64,000 bases of DNA from Lacticaseibacillus daqingensis (GTDB lineage: Bacteria; Bacillota; Bacilli; Lactobacillales; Lactobacillaceae), in assembly GCF_003946115.1 (NCBI RefSeq), contig NZ_RHOH01000001.1:310001-374000 (forward strand), in the 5' to 3' direction. The position numbers and the translations under genes are program-made. Positions 1-11,400 of this stretch are shown here, piece by piece. The first letter of the stretch is position 1; each line of letters opens with the position of its first letter. The notes beneath the pieces were generated by a model. That model worked only from the letters and a program-made list of their open reading frames with translations, was not told where the DNA came from and did no database searches.

Positions 1-1
1 C

Positions 2-439
2 GACACAACCATTCCGAGCGGTGAGGTGGGCCACCTGGTCTACGGTGCTTGGACCACCGATCCGGAGGGGGATGCGACGCGTGGGCCAGCGACGGCAACC
101 GTTGACGCGCTGACCGACCTGAGAACGCCAGTGGGCTACACCGCCGTCGTTGCGTCAATGCTGGACGGCCAAGCCGCGGCGGCGAACGCGGCCATTACGG
201 TTTCGGCCGCCAACAGTACGGTGGCGCGCACGGTCACCTACGCGCAGACACCGGCGCCGGCGCCAACTGAGCCGAGCCCGGCACCAAGCAAGCACGGGCA
301 GGGCGACCAGTCGCCAACCGGCAAGCCAGCGTTGCCGCAAACGGGCAACCAAGCCAATGGCGCCCTTGCGCTGCTGGGGCTGGCGCTCACGTCGCTCCTT
401 GGCGGACTGACCGTGCTTAAGCGGCGCCGCAAGGCCTAA
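2..439 (+). CDS. C-terminal part of an LPxTG-anchored surface protein (5' end outside window)
   Basis: The frame is open from the first bases of the window, so this is the tail of a longer gene. The visible part is one Mub/MucBP-like segment (around YTAVVASMLDG and VTYAQTP), a Pro/Ala/Ser-rich wall-spanning stretch, then the sorting signal LPQTG, a hydrophobic segment (ALALLGLALTSLLGG) and a basic tail (KRRRKA). This is the standard sortase A substrate architecture, so the protein should be covalently linked to peptidoglycan and exposed at the surface. Mub-like repeats suggest adhesion to mucus or other glycans, but that is family inference. It resembles the giant adhesin at 2.5-11.9 kb and may be a paralogue. 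A GTG at position 26 could be mistaken for a start, but the frame continues upstream. Confidence 0.9.
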   Translation, partial: DTTIPSGEVGHLVYGAWTTDPEGDATRGPATATVDALTDLRTPVGYTAVVASMLDGQAAAANAAITVSAANSTVARTVTYAQTPAPAPTEPSPAPSKHGQGDQSPTGKPALPQTGNQANGALALLGLALTSLLGGLTVLKRRRKA

Positions 440-461
440 GCACACACTTTTGACACAGACG

Positions 462-489
462 GGTTTCTCTTCGGAGGGACCTGTTTTTT
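462..489 (+). terminator. Rho-independent terminator of the LPxTG gene
   Basis: GGTTTCTC-TTCG-GAGGGACC forms an 8-bp stem (with G-U pairs) closed by a TTCG tetraloop and is followed by a run of six T. It ends the upstream surface-protein gene. Confidence 0.7.
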
Positions 490-542
490 AGTGCGTCGTG
501 GCGCCCATTAGCCGCAAATTTGACTGGTTTGCCTAAAATGTT

Positions 543-556
543 TGTAAATGCTGTCA
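543..556 (+). promoter_or_regulatory. cre-like CcpA site upstream of pyk
   Basis: TGTAAATGCTGTCA matches the catabolite-responsive element consensus TGWAANCGNTNWCA except for one base (T for the central C). It lies 79 bp before the pyk start, 17 bp after a TTGACT hexamer (520-525), so it would overlap the -10 position of that candidate promoter. A perfect palindrome CGTGAT-GCTT-ATCACG follows at 576-591 and may be a second operator. Function is inferred. Confidence 0.45.
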
Positions 557-634
557 AAATTCCTTAAAATTAAGTCGTGATGCTTATCACGCATTAGACG
601 GCAAATTGCCACAACTATATGGAGGAATACAAGT

Positions 635-2065
635 ATGCGTAAGACGAAGATCGTCTCCACCTTGGGCCCTGCGTCCAACGATCTGGAAACGATTAAGGCG
701 CTGATCGGCGCCGGTGCGAACATTTTCCGGTTCAACTTCTCTCATGGTGACCACGAAGAACAGCTTGGCCGCATGAACCTGGTGAAGCAGGCCATGAAAG
801 AAACCGGCGTCAAGGTTGGTCTGATGCTCGACACGAAGGGTGCCGAGATCCGGACGACCGAAGTTGAAAACGACGGCAAGGTGGAATATGACAAGGGCGA
901 CATGATCACCCTGACCATGAACACCGGTGCCAAGACCTACAAGGGTCACGTGGACATCACTTACGGTGGCCTTTACGATGACGTGAGCGTGGGTCACCAC
1001 GTGCTGTTCGATGATGGTCTTTTGGACACGGTCATTGTGGCGAAGGACGAAGAAGCCCACGCCCTTAAGCTCGAAGTCCAAAACCCAGCGATCCTGGGCT
1101 CCAAGAAGGGGGTCAACTCCCCAGGCGTTTCCCTTCAGCTGAAGGGGATCACCGAAAAGGATAAAGACGACATCCGCTTCGGGGTCAAGCAGGGCATCAA
1201 CTTCATCGCAGCGTCCTTCGTGCGTAAGACCAGCGACGTGCAAGAAATTCGCGACGTGCTGTCCGAAGTCGGTGGCGAAGACGTGCTTGTGATCCCAAAG
1301 ATCGAATCACAAGAAGGGATCGACAACACCGATGCCATCCTTGAGATGGCTGACGGGATCATGATTGCCCGTGGCGACATGGGGATCGAAATTCCTTACG
1401 AGGAAGTGCCTGCGGTTGAACAGATGCTCATCCACAAGTGCAACCTGGTCGGCAAGCCGGTCATCACCGCAACGCAGATGCTCGACTCCATGCAGGAAAA
1501 CCCACGCCCAACGCGTGCTGAAGTGACCGACGTGGCCTTTGCCGTGCTGCAGGGGACCGACGCCACCATGCTGTCCGGTGAATCCGCGAACGGGGACTAC
1601 CCGATCGAATCCGTCCACACCATGGCCGTGATCGACGAACGCGCCGACAAGATGCTGCCAAAGCACTCCCCAGTGCTGGAAGAGCTCAAGACGTCCGGTT
1701 CCATCACCACCACCACCGCGATCGCGGCGGTGACGGCGGCGGAACGCGTGAACGCCAAGGCCATCATTGCGCTGACTGCTAGCGGCTACACCGCCCGTCA
1801 GATTTCCCGCCTGAAGCCGGAAGCCCCGATCCTCGCCGTGACCTACGACGAACGCACTGCTTCTAGCCTGCTGCTTTCCTGGAACGTGACCCCAATGGTT
1901 CTGCCAAAGGGCGCCGACTACGAAAAGCTGGTTGCGGAAGCCGAAGCCAAGCTCGTTGAAGATGGCGCGCTGGCCAAGGGTGACGTAGTGGTCATCGTGG
2001 CCGGTCTGCCACTGTACGAACCAGGTTCCACCAACAACGTGACCGTGCGGCGCGTGGCGGAATAA
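635..2065 (+). CDS. pyk: Pyruvate kinase (short form)
   Basis: Catalyses phosphoenolpyruvate + ADP to pyruvate + ATP, the last step of glycolysis, in the cytosol. The 476-residue protein starts with the conserved RKTKIVSTLGPASN, has the catalytic lysine region IPKIESQEG, the substrate/metal segment GIMIARGDMGIEI and KPVITATQMLDSM, and the C-terminal regulatory domain. It ends where E. coli PykF-type enzymes end and lacks the extra C-terminal PEP-utiliser-like domain that makes many Bacillus and Lactobacillus enzymes about 585 residues long. There is no pfkA next to it, unlike the usual pfkA-pyk operon, so it may be a second pyruvate kinase. The ATG follows a GGAGG at about 8 nt. A near-consensus cre lies upstream. 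Confidence 0.96.
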   Translation: MRKTKIVSTLGPASNDLETIKALIGAGANIFRFNFSHGDHEEQLGRMNLVKQAMKETGVKVGLMLDTKGAEIRTTEVENDGKVEYDKGDMITLTMNTGAKTYKGHVDITYGGLYDDVSVGHHVLFDDGLLDTVIVAKDEEAHALKLEVQNPAILGSKKGVNSPGVSLQLKGITEKDKDDIRFGVKQGINFIAASFVRKTSDVQEIRDVLSEVGGEDVLVIPKIESQEGIDNTDAILEMADGIMIARGDMGIEIPYEEVPAVEQMLIHKCNLVGKPVITATQMLDSMQENPRPTRAEVTDVAFAVLQGTDATMLSGESANGDYPIESVHTMAVIDERADKMLPKHSPVLEELKTSGSITTTTAIAAVTAAERVNAKAIIALTASGYTARQISRLKPEAPILAVTYDERTASSLLLSWNVTPMVLPKGADYEKLVAEAEAKLVEDGALAKGDVVVIVAGLPLYEPGSTNNVTVRRVAE

Positions 2066-2086
2066 CCTAACTGAATGAATCTGAAG

Positions 2087-2130
2087 AGGCCAGTTCGGGT
2101 CCGCGATAAGCGGGCCGGGCTGGCCTTTTT
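2087..2130 (+). terminator. Rho-independent terminator of pyk
   Basis: AGGCCAG...GTCCGC / GCGGGC...CTGGCCT forms a long GC-rich stem with a GATAA loop, followed by TTTTT. Confidence 0.85.
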
Positions 2131-2483
2131 GTACGCTAAAATTAAGATCACGTGAGAATTGATGGGGGCGACGTCACTTTTGCGTTGTTATCCTAATTAT
2201 TCGCAAAAATTATCTGGTGATGACCAAAATGAGAGGGACTTCCTCACTTGATCGAATTTGAAACCGTGCAAACATGCGCGGACAAATAGAATATTTATAT
2301 CGAAGTCTTGCGATGGCACGTGATAAGTCGCGCATTCGTGATAAAAAAGAATCACGCCAAGACACGCATGAGTCGTGATGTATCCGCTTTCTTGCTTCGA
2401 TGCTATACTCCATGGTACCGTTTGACATTGTCATTTTAAACGGCTGTTAGACGCAGACCCCGTTGGGGAGGAGGAAACTTGTC
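2131..2483 (+). promoter_or_regulatory. AT-rich leader and promoter region of the giant adhesin gene
   Basis: No ORF. This 353-bp stretch is far more AT-rich than its surroundings. It holds a good -10 hexamer TATACT at 2404-2409 (weak -35), and repeated CGTGAT/ATCACG words near 2146, 2318, 2337, 2351 and 2373. The pair at 2337-2342 and 2351-2356 forms an inverted repeat with 8 bp between the arms. The same CGTGAT palindrome occurs before pyk (576-591). A strong Shine-Dalgarno GGGGAGGAGG (2466-2475) sits 8 nt before the GTG start. Confidence 0.4.
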
Positions 2484-5400
2484 GTGTTAGAAAAAATCAG
2501 TGAGCGGCACGACCGGATGCTGCGCGCCACAGCGGAGCGGCGTGTCCATTTTAAATTGTACAAGCGCGGCCGCAACTGGGTGGTGGCCGGTTTGATGACC
2601 GCCGTCTTCGGGCTGGGCATCGCGACCAGCCCGCGCACGGTTCGCGCAGATGAAAGCGGTGAGCCCCAGGTGGCGGCGGTGCAGGTAGCCGCCACGCCAA
2701 GCGAGGCGCCAGATGAACCGGGACAGGACCTGCCGCCCGCGGATGTGACCGCACCCGCGCCGAGTCCAGAAGGGGCTGAGGCCAGTGCGGCCACCGTGCC
2801 GGATACCGGGACGCCGGCCAGCGCGTCCCTTGAAGTGGCAAGCCCTCAGACCGCCAGCACCCCGCTGGCTACCACCTCGGCAGCTCCGGCACCAGCGCCG
2901 ACCGCTGTCATGGGCGATTCGGCGTCTGAGGTGGCGGTGCCATCAGCACCGATCACAGACGAGACCCCGATCAGTGCCATTGCGCCACTGGCGGCGGCCC
3001 CTCAACTGCTGGCCGCTGCGGTGACCCCACCGGCTGGGGTCGTGATGACAGCCCCACAATTGCTCAACAACAGCGCGGCGGTGCGTGATCAGGGTAGGCT
3101 GGCAGCGTTGACCTTAACGACCACGATTGAAGGGGCGAGCAATTACGCGACCAGCACGAGCAACGCGTACCGGGTCATCACGCGCTGGATCGGCAACAGT
3201 AGCAACTTGACGCCGGACCAGATCAGCCTGTCCAACGCCGATTACCGCGCGCATCCGATCGTGCCGGGCTATCGGCTGGTTGTCACGAACGCCCGTAATG
3301 TGGGCGGTGTGTGGCAATTGACGCAAGCTTCCACCATTACGGTCACGATCTCGGCCGGAACAGTCGTCAATAACACGGCGCTACACAATTTTTCGTTCAA
3401 TGTGGTGGGTTACCCGAGCCTGAATGTGGCGCCGATCGGGGCCGGTTTTACGGCTGATACCACTAAGACCCCACTTTTGAATTCCCTTGAAGGGGATATG
3501 TCGGTGTTCACTGCCCGCACCTTGACACTGTCCAGGGATGTCAGTGTCACGGCAACGGCGGCGAACATTGGGGCGCAAGGCGTGATGGTGTACTTCAAAA
3601 CGCCATTGGCCCCGTGGAAAGCGACCCAGGATTTTCAACCGTCTGTCATCTTGGCCTACTTTGATGCGCCGGTCAGCTATCAGCTCGCGCCAAAGGTCAC
3701 CTCGCCGCTGAGCAATTCCGCCACGCTGAGCGGCACCGGGACTGAGGTGGGCAATCTCATCACGGTACGCGCGATCAGCGGCGGGCCGACGGTCCAGACC
3801 ACGGTTGGGACGGCTGGGACATGGTCCGTCAATCTAGACAGCATCGGCTTGACGACGAATCAGGATTTGTATGTTGTGGAGTCCAATAACCTCGGGGACG
3901 TGCCGGGGGGCTACATCATTCAGCACGCGACCGCGAGTCGGACGATCAATTACGTGGACGCGGCGGGCAACACCGTCAGCCCTTCGGTGACCCAGACGCT
4001 GGCCTACACGCGGCGAGGGACGGTGGATCCGGCCACCATGGTCGCTGACTATGGGGCATGGACCGCGGACGGCAGTAGTACGTTTGCCAGCGTGAACTCG
4101 CCGAATCTGAGCGATCAGTTCACGACGACTAAGACAGTGGGCGCCTTGACCGTGACCAACCCCACGCAACGGCTCGACCCGGTCAACGTTGTGTATAATC
4201 CACGCTTTGCAACGGTTGGCCCCGATGAGCCGAACACGACGGGGGTCGCGCTTGAAGCGCTCAGTCGAACGGTCACGCAGACGATCAATTACGAAAATGA
4301 AGACGGCACCCAGGCCGCACCAGCCGCGGTAACAACGTTGCGCTTTACGCGCACCGCCACCGTTAACCTGGAAACCAATCGCGTGGTCGGCTACACGGCC
4401 TGGCTACCGGCCACGGACGACACTTTTGCCGCAGTCGTTTCGCCGACCCTCGTGAACCAAGTGGCCAGTCGGTACGCCTCGCAGGTGCAGACCGTGACGG
4501 CGGCTGACCTCAATAATCCGACACTGGCGTACGCGGAGACCATCGTATACTTTCCCGACATGGTGCGACTCGATCCAGGCGTCGGCGTCAGCGCGGGCAC
4601 GCCCGTCAGCGGTGCCGATGAAGACCCACGGCGTTATCCAAGCGGCGTTGATACCACTGATTTGACCCGCGTGATCCGCGAGATGATTCGCTACATTGAC
4701 GCTAGCACGGGGGCTGCGGTATACGCCAATGATGAGTTTGACGTGACCTATACGCGCACCGGGATCGTGACGTTTGCGTACGATGCCGCGGGGACGCTGG
4801 TTACGACCCCAATATTGGAAGACTGGATCTCGCCGCAGCCAACGTTTCAGGAGGTGATCGCACCGGCTAAGGACGGCTATGTGAGCGCAGGAAATGTGGC
4901 GGCGGTCCCGACCGATGCGGCCACCCCCGATTTGACCCGAACCATCTGGTATTATCCAGAGGCTGAGCTGACGCACACTGTAACCGTGGTCACCACGTTT
5001 GACGCGCCGGTGGTGGTTGACGCGCAGCGGCAGACCCTCACGTTTTCACGTGAGCTGTTGCTGACCGTGGATGACGCGACCGGAGACACGACGGTCCGGT
5101 TGAGTGACTGGCGGCCTGACGTGGCCGGCACGGAACTGATCGCGGCGCTGGGGCCAACGATGCCGATGCCGGACAATGGCGATCCGGGCTGGGCGGCCGG
5201 CTGGCGCGCGGCGGTTTCGGTAGCGGTCAATTCGCTACCGGTCGGCGATGGCACGGATCGGGCGATTCAGCTTAACCGTCGGGTTGCGCCGGCCGGGGTC
5301 ATTGCCGTTGAACTGAACGGCACCGCGACTGAGATCACCCGGCTTGTGACGTATACGGATACGCTGATCCACATTCAATATGTTGACTTGAGCGACGGCG

Positions 5401-8400
5401 GCCGCGTGATGGCAACCGTTCATACGACCACGCCGCAAACCGATCCAAGCCACTACGGCGACACGGTGATCACGACCGGGCCAGCCGCCGGGTCGTATCA
5501 TCTGGAGGTGGACGCCGGGGCGGCTAGTCTGGCGCAGGAAAATGGCACGATCGTCGACGGCAATGAACACTTTACCGCTCAGCCGGGGCAAACGGTGACT
5601 ATCGAACTGAGGCACCGGCGATTGGTTGAACCGCTGACTGTTTTGCGCGGGATCCGCTACGTGGTGCTGGACGGAGCGGTGGAACCGGCAGACCCATTCG
5701 TGATCCAAGAGGCCGCTTGGGAACAGGTCACGGACCTGTACGCGCAAGCATATGGGGATCAGCTGACCACGCCTGTCGATGCCGTCGTGTATCGGCAGCT
5801 GACTGGCTATCCGGTCGTGCCAACGCCAGTGATCCCAGAGTACCGCGCCAGTCAGGCTGAGATCGTGGCAGTGGCGCCAGCGCCAAGCCCGACACCATTG
5901 CGCCCGATGGATAACCTGACGTTTGAAGTGACTTATACGCGGAACGTTTTTACCCCGGAAAACCCGGGGAATGAAACGGTGACCACGGCGGTTGCCTGGA
6001 CGATCGTGCACAAAGACGCGGTGACCGGCCAGACGCTGTCGTTGCCGGGTTACGTCCCGGCAACGCTGGGCTTTCACCGCAACGTGACGGTACTTGCGGA
6101 TGACGTCAAAATGCCATCACCGTGGGCGCCGGACACAACGTGGGACTTTGCGACCTATCAGGTGCCAAGTATCGCGGGCTATGTAGCCGGCGTGACCACG
6201 CTGGCTGGACCAACTGTCACCGATCCCACCCGTGATATCCTAGGGGAGGTGCGGTACTACCCGGCCGTGGTCATCGTTCAGCCAGATGCGCCGAAGCAAC
6301 CCGGTGAGGAATCCGTCACTGGCGACCCGCAAAGCCCGAAATTCCCGGCTGGGGTCACCCATGACGACCTGAACCGGACGATCACCCGCACCCTGGCGTA
6401 CTGGGATGTCGCAGGCAATCAGCTGATTCGCGAAGTGCCGATCGGTGCGGTGACCTTCATGCGCACGGCCACGGTCACCTTTGATCAAGATGGCACCAGC
6501 AGTACGGTTTACGGGGCCTGGCAGCCAGCCGATGACACCTTTGCCGAGTATGCGCTGGACCCAGCGGACCGGGAGATCGGTGACCTGTTCACCACGGCAA
6601 CCCATGTGGTGGCGCAACCGGTGACCGCGGACAGCGAGCCGGTGGTGCAACGGGTCAACTACTACCCGACAAGTGTCACGCTGCAGCCGGACGACTCCAA
6701 GGCGGTTGATACGCAATACGACCCGAATGATGCGCTGAGTCCCACGTATCCGGCCGGGCTGACGGCGACGGATCTGAACCAAACCGTCACGCAGACCATT
6801 CACTTTGTCGATCAGGTCAAGGCGACGACACTTCAACCGGAAGTGACCGCGGGCACGTTGCGCTTCACGCGCACGGCGACGGTCAACTTGCAGACGAAGG
6901 CGGTCACTTACGGCGACTGGCAGCCGGTCACGGATGCTGAGTTTCCAGCCTTTACCGCGATCCCGGCGATTTTGAACGAGCTGACGGCGGCGACTCAGGT
7001 GATCGAGCCGGTGTCCCCGGTGACGAACGGCGTGCTGGGCAATGTTGACCGCACCGTTTACTACGTCAGGAAGCCGGTGGCAGAGCTCACGGTGACCCCG
7101 GATCAGCCGAAAAATGCTGGGGATGAGGTATTCACCGAGTACCCCGGCATCCAGACCTACCCGAACGGGGTAACGGCGACGGACCTGCACCGAACGCTCA
7201 CGCGGACGATCACGTACCTGAGCGGGATGGATTGGGCGACGCTTGCGCCAACGGTGACGCAGACGCTGGACTACGAACGGTCCGCGCGGGTCCAGTACAC
7301 GCTGGACGCAGACGGGAACATTGATCCAACGGTTGAGCCAATTGTTGAATACGGCGATTGGGTGGCGGTTGGGGCCAGTGACTTTGCCGCGCTGACGTCC
7401 CCGACCGTCCCCGATCAGTTCACGACCCGGCCCACGGTCGAGGCCAAGACCCCGACGGCAGCTGAAATCAGTGCCGGGGTGGAGCTGGCGGAGAAGGTGT
7501 ACTACTACCTAAACCAAATCACGGTGGGCCTTGACCGGCCGATGCGGCCAGGCATCAGCATCAATTCGTCCGATGAGTTGCTCAAGTCAGTGCCAAGTGG
7601 GTTGGAGGAGGAAGATTTCCAGACCACGGTAACGGAGTGGATCAGCTTTTTTGCCCGTCACGATGCCAGCATCCCACTGTACAGTGACGCGAATGGGACG
7701 ACCCCACAAGTGGCCCAAACGGTCGCGCTGGACTTCACGCGCACGGCCACGCTGTATCTGGAGACGATGACCTATGTCTACAATGCTTGGCAAGGCGTGA
7801 CGGCCGACGAATTCGCGGCGGTTGACTTGCCGGCCACCTTGTACGATGCGGACGGGGATGAATACGCGCCGCTGGATGCGGCCATTGCGCCGGTGACACT
7901 GGACCTGACTCAGGCGCAACTACCAGAGCGGATCTCGCGCGCGGCGCTGTACGGCATGCCGCCATACCAAAGCCTTGAGATTGGGCCAAAAGACCCCGTC
8001 AACGGCGACGATCCGACTGGGCCGAAGCCGGCCGACACGCTGACGACCCCGAAGGATCCGACTTCGAACCAGCGGTATCCAGCCGGGATCGAGGCCAGCA
8101 ATCTGAACCACACGGTGACGCTGACCGTGCACTACGTGGTGAGTGACGGGCAGACGCCTGTACCGGCCCCGATGACCCTGACGCTGGCCTTCGAACGCGG
8201 CGCCACGGTCACCTGGCCAGGGGAGACGCCCGACGAATGGGCTGCGGCCACCGGGGTCGTGACCTACCACCCGTGGCGCGCCGTGACCACCGAGCAGTTT
8301 GCGGCGGTCCTGACGCCGGCGTTGGCAGCGTACTTTGCCGATCAGTTGTCGGTCACAGGTATCGATGCCCTGGCCTTGGTGAGTGCAGCTGAGAACGCAA

Positions 8401-11400
8401 CCACGCCGGCGGTGGCGCACGACGTTACCGTGACCTACTACCCGACCACTGTGAGCGTCACACCGGAAAAGCCCGGCACGGAAGGCGCGCCGGTCATCAC
8501 CGACCAGATCGACGGCCCGAAGTACCCGGCCGGCGTGACAGCTGAGGACTTGACCCAAACCATCACCCGCACGATCACGCGGTACAACGGGGTGACCGGG
8601 GCAGTGATCGAGGTGATCACCCAGACGCTGGACTTTACGCGTACAGCCACTCTGACGTACGCCAGCGTCGCCGATTTGCCGACCCCGCAGTACAGCGACT
8701 GGACCGCAGCGGCGGGGACGACCGGCGAGTTTGACCGGTACGTCCCGGCGGCGGAGCCAGACCTATTTGCCGACAAGGCTGAAGTGGCGGCGCACCAGCC
8801 GACCCAAGCCGAGATCGACACCGATGGCGTGGTGCCTGAGGCCGTGTGGTACTACCCGACAACCATCGTGGTCGAACCGGATCAGCCGGGCACGGCCGGA
8901 GACGCGCTTTTCCCAACCGAAAATAGCCCGAAGTACCCAGCCGGCGTGGCGGCTGACGATTTGACCAAAACGCTGACGCGGACGATCATCTACCGCGATG
9001 CCCAGACCGGGGCAGTGCTGGAGACGATCCTGCAACCCCTGACCTTCACCCGCACCGCCACGTTGGGCTACGGGACCGTGGCGGACACGCCAACCCCGAA
9101 TTACAGTGAGTGGGGCGCAGCTGAGCCTGAATTCGCGCAGGTCACCGTTGCTGCGATCAACGGTAAGGTGGCCGAACGTAGTTCGGTTGCGGCCTACGCC
9201 CCGACGCAAGCAGAAATCGACGCGGGTAGCGTGCCGCCGGAAATCGTGCTGTTCTTCCCGACGACGCTCACGGTGACGCCGGATAAGCCGGGCCCCGAAG
9301 GTGAGTCGATCTTTGACGGGAGCGAAACGCCGAAGTACCCGGCCGGCACGGATGCCAACGACTTGACCAAGACCGTCACCCGCGAGATCTATGACGTGGA
9401 CGCGGTCACTAAGGCCGAGACGCTGGTGAACACAGAGACGCTGACCTTTACGCGCAATGCGACGCTTGCCATTGACGGGGACGGCAACGTGACCCTGGTT
9501 GGCTATACCGACTGGACAGCTGCAGAGGGAATTTTCGCCAGCTTTGCCGTGGCCGCGCAGCCGGACCGGGTCGCGAGCCGTGACACGGTCGCCGAGCGCA
9601 CGCCAACGACAGATGAAATCGAAGGCGCAACGCCAATTGTCGAACGCGTTTACTTCTACCCGACCAGCGTGACGGTTGACCCCGACAAGCCGGGAGTGGC
9701 TGGGGAGGATATCTATCCGGGCATCCCAGGGCCGGTCTACCCGGACAAGGTGAGCGCAACAGACCTGAACCGGACGGTGACGCGCACGATCACCTTCATC
9801 AATGCCGCGACCGGTGACACGTATGCGACAGAGACTCAGACGCTGACCTTCAAGCGTTCGGCGACCCTGACGCTGACGGCCACCGAGGCAACGGTCGCGA
9901 CGTACGGCCCGTGGACCGCGGATGATGACACATTTGACGCGATGCCAGTCCCGGCACGCAATGGGCTGTTCGCAGACCGTGACACCGTTGCGGCCGCAGT
10001 GCCGACCGATGACGAAATTACCGCTGGTGAGGCGGCGCCGGTTGTGGTGGCTTACTACGCCACGGTCGTGACCGTGACCCCTGAAGCACCACACAAGGAA
10101 GGTGACTTGGTGGTCACGGATGAAGTGGATGGCCCGAAGTACCCGGCAGGCGTTGACACCGACGACCTGACCCGGACCCTGACGCGGACGATCACGTACG
10201 TCCACGCGCAGACCGGGGCAACGCTTGGGACCGCAACGCAGGCATTGCACTTCACGCGCACCGCCACGCTGCACTATGCGTCGGCGGCGGATCAGCCGGA
10301 ACCGGTCTACAGTGACTGGACACCGGCAGAAGGAGAGGCCGGTGAGTTTGAGCTGCAGGTAGTGCCGAGCTTCGCCGGCGTCGTGACATTTGAATCGGCA
10401 GTGCCGACACATGCCGTGACGCAAGCGGAGATCGACGCGAACCAGCCATTGGCCGAGACGGTTTACTACTTCCCGACCACCTTCACCGTGACCCCGGACA
10501 AGCCGGGAGCGGAAGGTGAGGAACTCTTCCCGGGCACTGATGGCCCGACCTACCCAGACGGCGTGACGGTCGCGGATCTGACGAAAACCGTGACGCGCAC
10601 CATCATCTACTACAACGCGGTCACCGGGACTGAGATCAGGCGCCAGACCCAAGCGCTGACCTTCACCCGCGAGGCCACGCTGACCTTGACGCCGGCCCGT
10701 GCGGTGGCGGCGCCAGAGTACAGCGCGTGGGTGGCGGCGCCCGACCAGTTTGCCGCGCATTCCGTTGAGGCCCAGCCAAACCTTGTGGCGGACCGCACAG
10801 TGGTCGAAGCGGCCACCCCGACAGCCGCCGAGATCGCGGCCGGCAGGGTCGCGGATGAGACGGTCACGTTCTACGGAGATACCGTCACAGTCACCCCGGA
10901 TAAGCCGGGCACAGCCGGCGAACTCGTCGACCCAGACGAGACCGGCGGCCTGAAGTATCCTGACGGCGTCGATGAGGTCGCACTCAATCGCACCGTGACG
11001 CGCACGATCACCTACGTGAACGCGATGACGGGCGCAACGCTCGGACGCGCCGAGCCGCAGACGCTGCGCTTCACCCGCACGGCCCCCATCAAGTACGTGA
11101 CCGGCGGCGCGCCAGTGGTCACGTATGGGGCCTGGCAGCCGGTGGCCGAGGCCGACCGGACGTTTGCGGCACTGCCGGCGCCAGCCTTTGACGACTTGCG
11201 CCCGGTAACGGTTGCCACGGCGGCGCGGCTGGTGACGGATGCGGCGCTCGCGACCGCCACCGGGTTTGATGAGCAGCTGAAGTATTACGCCACCATGATC
11301 ACGGTCACCCCGGACCAGCCAGGGGAGGGCGGCACGGCCATCGTGCCTGGCGACCCCGATAGCCCACTGTACCCGGCTGGTGTGGGGGCGGCGGATCTGA

